Shown: positions 6,556-10,840 of the stretch, piece after piece
How positions within the stretch are numbered: position 1 is the first letter of the stretch
Layout: the number at the start of each line of letters is the position of its first letter
Origin: an uncultured Ruminococcus sp.
GTDB lineage: Bacteria > Bacillota_A > Clostridia > Oscillospirales > Ruminococcaceae
DNA: 10,840 nt
NCBI GenBank assembly: GCA_937880065.1
Contig: CALFMA010000042.1
Location: 1-10,840, forward strand
Reading direction: 5' to 3'
Translations under genes and position numbers: made by a program
The notes under the pieces: generated by a model
The model's input: only the letters and a program-made list of their open reading frames with translations
What the model was told of the DNA's origin: nothing
Database searches by the model: none

Positions 6556-7329
6556 ATGGAAAAGTATACCGAAAATGAAATTAAAGCCATAAAGTTTTAT
6601 ACAGGAGATGTATCGGGAGGGGATTCCTTTTATGGTGACGGAAAAGCCTATGTTACGTTGAATTCTCTGTTTTTTGAGGGAATTGCAACGGAAAAGATGA
6701 GGGCATATGAGGGGAAACAGCTTAACCCTGCGGTTATTGAAAATATACCACGACTCCTTGAATTTTTCAACAGCTTATTTTCAGCCTTTGGAAAGTCAAA
6801 ACTTGCCCGTCCCTGCAAAACATATCGTGTAGAGAGAATGGCAGATTTTGAAATGTGCCGCAGTCTTGGACGGACAATTTCGCTTACTTCTACATCATTG
6901 GCAGGATTTCTTGATGAATACCGTGACCGTCGAGGAATTGCATTAATGGAGTTCAATCTCAAAGAGGGGACTCATTGCATTGATGTGGCTGAGGTTCTTG
7001 ACTGTTATGTTAAAGCTGAGGAAAGAGAAATTCTACTGCCGCCATTTTTGTCAATTGATATAGTAGAAAAGGAACTGACACAGGCTGAGAGTTGCATAAC
7101 TGACTGTGACGGAAATCCGCCGTTTATTTCCGCAAGGGTAAATGTCAATGGAATCAGCGAAAATGTGGAAGATGTTGACATTCATATTTGTGATTGCGGC
7201 TCGGGAATTAGAGTTTACAACGCTCTGAATAATGGTGAAACGCCTACAGAAGCGGATATTGCCGAATATTCTCTTTGGAAAAAATATATGCAAAAACGGC
7301 TGTATTCCATAATTTCTCACTATTTATAA
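6556..7329 (+). CDS. Putative cytoplasmic ADP-ribosyltransferase (R-S-E type)
   Basis: The product is 257 aa. The ATG at 6556 is chosen because AGAGG (6543-6547) sits 8 nt before it; an in-frame GTG at 6547 overlaps the ribosome binding site. The layout matches the R-S-E class of mono-ADP-ribosyltransferases. KTYRVER carries R91, the NAD-binding Arg on the first core strand. SLTSTS carries the STS motif at 112-114. KAEEREILLPP carries E156-x-E158, the ExE motif followed by the usual hydrophobic strand and Pro. An N-terminal helical region (about 35-80) precedes the core, as in C3/VIP2-type enzymes. There is no signal peptide, transmembrane helix or obvious secretion tag, so it should act inside the cell unless exported by an unseen route. 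The C-terminal ~85 residues, with two Cys pairs (C180/C184 and C212/C214), are not recognised. The target is unknown. This assignment rests on motif order by eye and could be wrong. Confidence 0.75.
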   Translation: MEKYTENEIKAIKFYTGDVSGGDSFYGDGKAYVTLNSLFFEGIATEKMRAYEGKQLNPAVIENIPRLLEFFNSLFSAFGKSKLARPCKTYRVERMADFEMCRSLGRTISLTSTSLAGFLDEYRDRRGIALMEFNLKEGTHCIDVAEVLDCYVKAEEREILLPPFLSIDIVEKELTQAESCITDCDGNPPFISARVNVNGISENVEDVDIHICDCGSGIRVYNALNNGETPTEADIAEYSLWKKYMQKRLYSIISHYL

Positions 7330-7345
7330 AGGGTATCTCTAAAAA

Positions 7346-7380
7346 GAACCGCCTCCGAATATTCAGAGGCGGTAATTTTT
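7346..7380. terminator. Bidirectional terminator between convergent genes
   Basis: ACCGCCTC (7348-7355) pairs with GAGGCGGT (7366-7373), and the loop contains a further GAAT/ATTC pairing. The plus strand continues TAATTTTTA. The minus strand continues into TTCTTTTTAG. It can therefore serve both the ADP-ribosyltransferase gene and the convergent membrane-protein gene, whose stop codon overlaps its edge. Confidence 0.85.
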
Positions 7381-8002
7381 ATGCTTCGGGAGTTCCTCCG
7401 GCGTCAGCAGGAGGTGTATCGACTACCGGCGGCGGTGTATCCGACGGAGTTGCAGGTGTATCCGCAGGAGGTGGTGTTACAGTTCCGCCGTTGGGGTCGG
7501 GATTGATAGGTTCAGACGGTACATCTGTAACCTGTGGCGGTGTAGTTGGAACAGTTCCCTGTGGAATATCTGTTCCGCCTGTTACACCTGGGTCAGCTGT
7601 TGGTGCTTGTGTAGGGTCTACGGGAGTTGTAGGTGTATTTGGTGTAACGCCTGTGGGAATTCTGCCGTTCCACAAGAAGCCTGAACCGGAAGTTATGCGG
7701 ATATTAACGGTTTTTGTGGTTGTTGAAACTGATGTAGTGGTGGTGGTAGTTTCAGTTTTGGTAGTAGTTGATTTTTCAGTTGAAACAGCCTGTTCAGCCG
7801 TTGTAGTTATTTGGTTTTCTCCATTGGAATTGGCTATATTTTCACGTCCTATGCTTGCTAAAACCTTTTCCGAGGGAGTAATGGGAAATAGTATAAAAAC
7901 CACAAGGATTATACCTGTAAGGAGAATAAATCCGATGCACGAAGCAATTGTAATCTTTGTGGATTTATTCAGATTTGATATAAATCCTGATTTTTTACTC
8001 AT
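7379..8002 (-). CDS. Membrane-anchored Thr/Pro-rich protein of unknown function
   Basis: The product is 207 aa. A short basic N-terminus (MSKKSGFISNLNKSTK) is followed by one transmembrane helix at about 17-39, so by the positive-inside rule the rest faces outward. Residues 66-98 are almost all Thr/Ser/Lys/Glu (TTTT runs). Residues 100-114 are a short non-repetitive patch around SGSGFLWNG. Residues 115-207 are Pro/Thr/Asp/Gly-rich with many TPxxP turns. Such tails are usually extended, wall-spanning and often glycosylated linkers. No catalytic or binding domain follows, and no LPxTG sorting signal is present. The start ATG has AGGTGA upstream, and a consensus promoter lies about 40 nt before it, so it is transcribed independently of sigG. 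Convergent with the ADP-ribosyltransferase gene. Function not recognised. Confidence 0.8.
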   Translation of the reverse strand: MSKKSGFISNLNKSTKITIASCIGFILLTGIILVVFILFPITPSEKVLASIGRENIANSNGENQITTTAEQAVSTEKSTTTKTETTTTTTSVSTTTKTVNIRITSGSGFLWNGRIPTGVTPNTPTTPVDPTQAPTADPGVTGGTDIPQGTVPTTPPQVTDVPSEPINPDPNGGTVTPPPADTPATPSDTPPPVVDTPPADAGGTPEA

Positions 8003-8048
8003 ATTATCACCTTTCTTTTTGTTTTTCTGACTTTTTTACACTTTTACT

Positions 8049-8077
8049 ATTATATCTCATTTCAAGATAGATGTCAA
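8049..8077 (-). promoter_or_regulatory. Consensus sigma-A promoter of the Thr/Pro-rich membrane protein
   Basis: On the minus strand, TTGACA (8072-8077), exactly 17 nt, then TATAAT (8049-8054), a perfect match to the housekeeping consensus. Predicted initiation is near 8042, about 40 nt before the ATG at 8002. It implies strong vegetative expression rather than read-through from sigG. Confidence 0.88.
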
Positions 8078-8152
8078 GTAAAAATCGGTGATAATTGTGA
8101 GAAATTTTTTTCCAATTTTGCGGTTTTAATTGTAGCTGTAATTCATAAATGG

Positions 8153-8926
8153 CTATATGCTGTCTTTTATTCTTGCAATTGCACTTTTTTCGAGCCTTGA
8201 AACCTGTGCCTGTGAAATCCCGATTTCATTTGCAACCTCGACTTGTGTTTTACCCTGCAAAAACCGCATATAGATAATGTTTTTTTCACGTTCTCCGAGG
8301 GATTTCACAGCGTCACGGATTGCGATTGAACTCATAAGGCTGTCAATGTCGTTTTTGTCGCCTATCTGGTCCATAATATACATATTGTCGTCGGAGTCGG
8401 AATAAACAGGCTCATACAGCGAAATAGGGTCACTTATACTTTCAAGGGCAATGACTACATCAGCCCGTTTTTCACCGATTTCCTTTGCAATTTCCTCAAT
8501 ATTCGGTTCACGCTGATTTTGCAGCATGAGCTTTTCTTTTGCCTGAATGGCTTTGTAAGCAAGGTCACGGAGTGAACGGCTGACCTTTATCTGGCTGAAA
8601 TCACGGAGATGCCGCCGCAATTCGCCCATAATCATAGGGACGCAGTATGTGGAAAATCGGACTTCCTTTGTCAAATCGAAGTTGTTGATAGCCTTGATAA
8701 GTCCCACAACGCCAATCTGAAAGAGGTCGTCAATATCCTCGCCACGTCCCGTAAATCGCTGTATTACGCTTAAAACAAGACGAAGATTGCCGTTTATAAG
8801 GGCATCTTTAGCCGCTTTGCTGCCTGTTTCCTTGTATTCTTTCAGCAGGCGGATTTTTTCTTCTTCCTTTAAGACTTTAAGCTCCGAGGTGTTTATTCCC
8901 GAAATTACAACTTTGTTAAATGCCAT
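8153..8926 (-). CDS. sigG: RNA polymerase sporulation-specific sigma factor SigG
   Basis: This 257-aa sigma-70-family protein is very close in length and sequence to B. subtilis SigG (260 aa). The N-terminus NKVVISGINTSELKVL matches the SigG-specific leader (NKVEICGVDTSKLPVL in B. subtilis), which SigF lacks. Region 2 is at about 44-112 (NGNLRLVLSVIQRF, DDLFQIG at 66-72, RFSTYCVPMIMGE). Region 3 includes KVSRSLRD at 114-121. Region 4 has the helix-turn-helix TQVEVANEIGISQAQVSRLEK at 227-247. SigG directs forespore gene expression after engulfment. The start ATG has AAGGAG 9 nt upstream. The upstream gap of 80 nt shows no clear sigma-A promoter and no good sigma-F/G promoter, and no terminator, so read-through from the AT-rich upstream gene is possible. 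It is not beside spoIIGA-sigE, where it often lies in other spore formers. Confidence 0.95.
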   Translation of the reverse strand: MAFNKVVISGINTSELKVLKEEEKIRLLKEYKETGSKAAKDALINGNLRLVLSVIQRFTGRGEDIDDLFQIGVVGLIKAINNFDLTKEVRFSTYCVPMIMGELRRHLRDFSQIKVSRSLRDLAYKAIQAKEKLMLQNQREPNIEEIAKEIGEKRADVVIALESISDPISLYEPVYSDSDDNMYIMDQIGDKNDIDSLMSSIAIRDAVKSLGEREKNIIYMRFLQGKTQVEVANEIGISQAQVSRLEKSAIARIKDSI

Positions 8927-9006
8927 AATAATATCTCCTTAAAAATCAGGTTGATATTATTATTGACAGTATTTCCTGTTGTAATCATTAGGAAAAATTT
9001 TGAAAT

Positions 9007-9645
9007 TTAGGTTTTAACACCTTGTTTTTTAAGATATTTCTTCATAATATTAATTTTTTGATTTAAAGATTCAGTATCCTCAATCATTTCTTTAGTTAAA
9101 CCATATTGTTCAAGTTCTTCATATTCTTGATTTATAAGTTTTTTTCCGACTTCTATCATTTCATCATGATAAAAATAATCTAAATCGTCAATGCAAAGTT
9201 TCATAAGTATTGAATCACACAAAAATTCGGTTTTAACTTTTTCAGCTTCATCATTTGATAAATAGTCGTATGTATATCTAACCTCAACATTACGTACATC
9301 ATAAAATTCATCAAATTTTTTTATCTTTATAATAAATTTACCCGGTAATTCATCTTTGTTAAAATCATCCAGACAATCAAAAACATAATAACATCTAATA
9401 TATTGGTTATCGCATACAGAATAAAAATCTCCTTTATCGGAAAAATGATTAAGGTCTGTATGAAAAGACGAATTTTCGTCACTAATCTCATAAAAATCCC
9501 AGAAATCACCACACGTAATACTGAATTTGTCACCGTATTTTGTTTTGATTTTTATTGTGTAAGTTGATAAAATCAGGGAAATAACTATATACGGAATTAA
9601 AATTACTGATGCAATTACTATAGCGATAATATAATTCTTCTTCAT
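9007..9645 (-). CDS. AT-rich single-pass membrane protein of unknown function
   Basis: The product is 212 aa. MKK is followed by a long hydrophobic helix (about 4-27) that could be an uncleaved signal anchor. The rest is charged, Asp/Glu/Lys/Tyr-rich and soluble, ending in a helical Lys/Glu-rich segment (about 160-212). No lipobox, repeat or catalytic motif was recognised. The AAGGAG of its ribosome binding site is formed by the last codons of the upstream kinase gene (Lys-Glu-stop), and its ATG is 5 nt after that stop, so the pair is tightly coupled. Codon use is much more AT-rich (ATA, AAA, GAT, TTA) than the kinase before it or sigG after it, suggesting separate origin. A role linked to the kinase is not implied by the sequence. 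Confidence 0.8.
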   Translation of the reverse strand: MKKNYIIAIVIASVILIPYIVISLILSTYTIKIKTKYGDKFSITCGDFWDFYEISDENSSFHTDLNHFSDKGDFYSVCDNQYIRCYYVFDCLDDFNKDELPGKFIIKIKKFDEFYDVRNVEVRYTYDYLSNDEAEKVKTEFLCDSILMKLCIDDLDYFYHDEMIEVGKKLINQEYEELEQYGLTKEMIEDTESLNQKINIMKKYLKKQGVKT

Positions 9646-9650
9646 TAATT

Positions 9651-10840
9651 CTACTCCTTTGTATAACTAATCAGCTTATCAAGGCATAGTTCAAAGCAGC
9701 TGCCATACCAAACCTCATCAGCACAGGGCAGGGTAACTTCAATGCAGTCAGCGATATATTTTACCGTCATATCAAGAGCCTGCTGTAGGGATTTCCCGAG
9801 AGTAACAGCTCCTGTGAAAACACTTGCGAAAATATCCCCTGTGCCGTGAAGCTGTCGGTCAACGTGCTTGCCGAATGAGAAATAATATTCTCCTGTGGCG
9901 GAATCGTAAGCCGCCGCACCCTCGTTATCGCCAAAACGCACACCCGTAAGAACAGGCACACGGCATCCAAGCCCTGACAGCTTTTTCAGCACATCTTTTA
10001 CAAAAGCCTCGTTGCTTGCCTCTGTATACGGAATATCCAGCAGAAAGCTTGCCTCAGTCATATTGGGCATAATGTAGTCTGCTTTTCTGCACAGCTGACG
10101 CATCTGCACTACAAATTCATCATTGAAACCTGCATAGAGCCTGCCATGGTCGCCTAAAACAGGGTCAACCACTATAAAATTATTGTCATTGCCGAAGCTG
10201 TCGAAGAAATCCGATACAATCTGCACCTGAGATGCAGAGCCGAGATAGCCTGTATAGATAGCGTTGAATTGCAGTTTCAGAGATTTCCAATGGGCGGAAA
10301 TATCGGCTATATCATTGGATAAATCGTGAAATGTATATCCCTTAAATCCACCTGTATGAGTTGACAGCACAGCAGTTGGAATAACTGCTGTTTCAAGCTC
10401 TGCTTTACAAACTGTACACTCTTTATGTTGTGTACCAGTTTCTGTAAAGCTTGCTTCTTTATCTGTAATCCAATCACTCGCAGTATGACCTGTTGCTTTT
10501 AAAACCTCACCAGTTTCAATAATTTCGTTGCAATCAGGGCAATATGTGTCACCTGAATAACCATCCTCAAGACAAGTAGCTTCCCTTTGCTCTACAACTT
10601 CTGAATTTTTGTGAGCAAGCTTTGGTAATACAACTGTTTCTTCATCTTCGCAAACAGTACAAACTCTGTATTTTGAACCATCTTCAAAGCAAGTAGCAGT
10701 CTTTGTAATAGTCCAGTCACCATAAGTGTGACCTAAAATATCTATTACACCAGATTCTAAAACAGCTTCACATAAAGTACATTCTTTATGCTTTGCACCC
10801 GCAGTAGTACAGGTTGCTTCCTTATCAACAATCCAATCAC
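9651..10840 (-). CDS. CxxC-repeat segment fused in frame to a pyridoxal/pyridoxamine kinase lacking its N-terminus
   Basis: The frame is open from the right edge to the stop at 9651-9653, and the true start lies beyond the window. From about base 10394 down, the sequence is a PfkB/ribokinase-fold vitamin B6 kinase: ETAVIPTAVLSTHTGGFKG, AIYTGYLGS, VDPVLGDHG, PNMTEASFLL and the catalytic HGTGDIFASVF loop with its Asp. Such enzymes phosphorylate pyridoxal or pyridoxamine with ATP. The usual first ~30 residues (beta-1, with the QDISCxGKxS stretch) are absent. In their place are four Cys-containing repeats typical of clostridial surface proteins (10377-10838). The join lies at ETAVIP, a string plausible in both families. 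The kinase part is GC-richer than the repeats. No ATG, GTG or TTG occurs in frame between the edge and the GTG at 10368-10370, and that GTG cannot restore the missing N-terminus. The kinase identity is firm; the fusion may be artefactual. Confidence 0.75.
   Translation of the reverse strand, partial: DWIVDKEATCTTAGAKHKECTLCEAVLESGVIDILGHTYGDWTITKTATCFEDGSKYRVCTVCEDEETVVLPKLAHKNSEVVEQREATCLEDGYSGDTYCPDCNEIIETGEVLKATGHTASDWITDKEASFTETGTQHKECTVCKAELETAVIPTAVLSTHTGGFKGYTFHDLSNDIADISAHWKSLKLQFNAIYTGYLGSASQVQIVSDFFDSFGNDNNFIVVDPVLGDHGRLYAGFNDEFVVQMRQLCRKADYIMPNMTEASFLLDIPYTEASNEAFVKDVLKKLSGLGCRVPVLTGVRFGDNEGAAAYDSATGEYYFSFGKHVDRQLHGTGDIFASVFTGAVTLGKSLQQALDMTVKYIADCIEVTLPCADEVWYGSCFELCLDKLISYTKE
10371..10394 (-). 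other. Junction between CxxC repeats and kinase
   Basis: These bases encode ETAVIPTA. The fourth repeat predicts E-T-x-V-I-P at this point and the kinase family predicts ETAVIPTAVLSTHTGG, so the switch occurs inside a sequence both partners can share. This is the hallmark of homology-driven recombination or of a short-k-mer assembly join. Confidence 0.65.
10377..10838 (-). repeat. Four tandem ~40-aa CxxC surface-protein repeats
   Basis: The units run 10838-10719, 10718-10602, 10601-10476 and 10475 to about 10377. They share the pattern DW(I/T)xxKEATCxxxGxxxxxCxxC, then E-rich, then GHT. Each has a CxxC pair: CTLC, CTVC, CPDC, CTVC. The upstream single Cys is replaced by Phe in the fourth unit (EASF). 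Similar arrays are common in large secreted clostridial proteins, where the Cys residues probably bind metal or form disulfides. The units differ enough at DNA level that they are diverged protein repeats, not a CRISPR or recent duplication. Confidence 0.85.

Noticed and set aside
7275..8030. Long plus-strand open frame rich in Val/Gly
   Set aside because: It is the antisense of the Thr/Pro-rich tail (ACN/CCN codons read backwards as Gly/Val) and overlaps the end of the ADP-ribosyltransferase gene. The minus-strand frame has a ribosome binding site, a promoter and a transmembrane helix.
8927..9006. Sigma-F/G-type promoter for sigG autoregulation
   Set aside because: CAATAATA and TGATTA elements can be picked out on the minus strand, but neither their sequence nor spacing fits the sigma-G consensus well.
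10377..10838. Possible CRISPR or direct DNA repeat array
   Set aside because: The periodicity is at protein level (~40 aa units with CxxC). The DNA units are diverged, differ in length and lie in one open frame.

Overview
The base composition, AAGGAG-type ribosome binding sites, near-consensus sigma-A promoters and gene content (a sigG-type sporulation sigma factor, a SpoIVFB-like M50 protease, RadA, dense small lipoproteins) point to a low-GC Gram-positive of class Clostridia. A Ruminococcus-like member of the Oscillospiraceae fits best. The species cannot be fixed from the sequence alone.

Layout. (1) Bases 1-2952, minus strand: a three-gene run from a promoter at 3015-3044. It reads a 347-aa lipoprotein with an internal duplication, then radA 1 nt later, then a second lipoprotein ORF 23 nt after radA that runs off the left edge. 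(2) Bases 3142-3953, plus strand: a small single-pass membrane protein overlapping a short SpoIVFB-like M50 metalloprotease. (3) Bases 3984-6533, plus strand: a near-perfect promoter, a 42-codon leader ORF, then a 7TM-PAS-GGDEF-EAL c-di-GMP gene broken by a frameshift near 4926-4985 and ending in a strong terminator. (4) Bases 6556-7329, plus strand: a cytoplasmic protein with the R / STS / ExE signature of an ADP-ribosyltransferase. Its ribosome binding site lies only about 10 nt after that terminator. (5) Bases 7346-8926, minus strand: a bidirectional terminator, a membrane-anchored Thr/Pro-rich protein with its own consensus promoter, and sigG. (6) Bases 9007-10840, minus strand: an AT-rich single-pass membrane protein directly downstream of a pyridoxal/pyridoxamine-kinase ORF. 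The first ~30 residues of that kinase are replaced in frame by four CxxC-containing surface-protein repeats.

Functional threads are DNA repair (RadA), sporulation (SigG, SpoIVFB-like), c-di-GMP turnover (intact EAL, degenerate GGDEF) and a putative ADP-ribosyltransferase. No mobile element, CRISPR array, tRNA or rRNA was seen.

The most striking structural observation is that both ends of the window are mosaics. The left-edge ORF passes in frame from a lipoprotein into a URO-D-like stretch and then a DtxR/MntR-like stretch. The right-edge ORF passes from CxxC repeats into the kinase. The apparent joins fall at short motifs shared by the joined families (KEKYGD, CGNINP, ETAVIP). This could be real recombination, but contig-end assembly chimerism is the simpler explanation. 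The product assignments at both edges should be read with that in mind.
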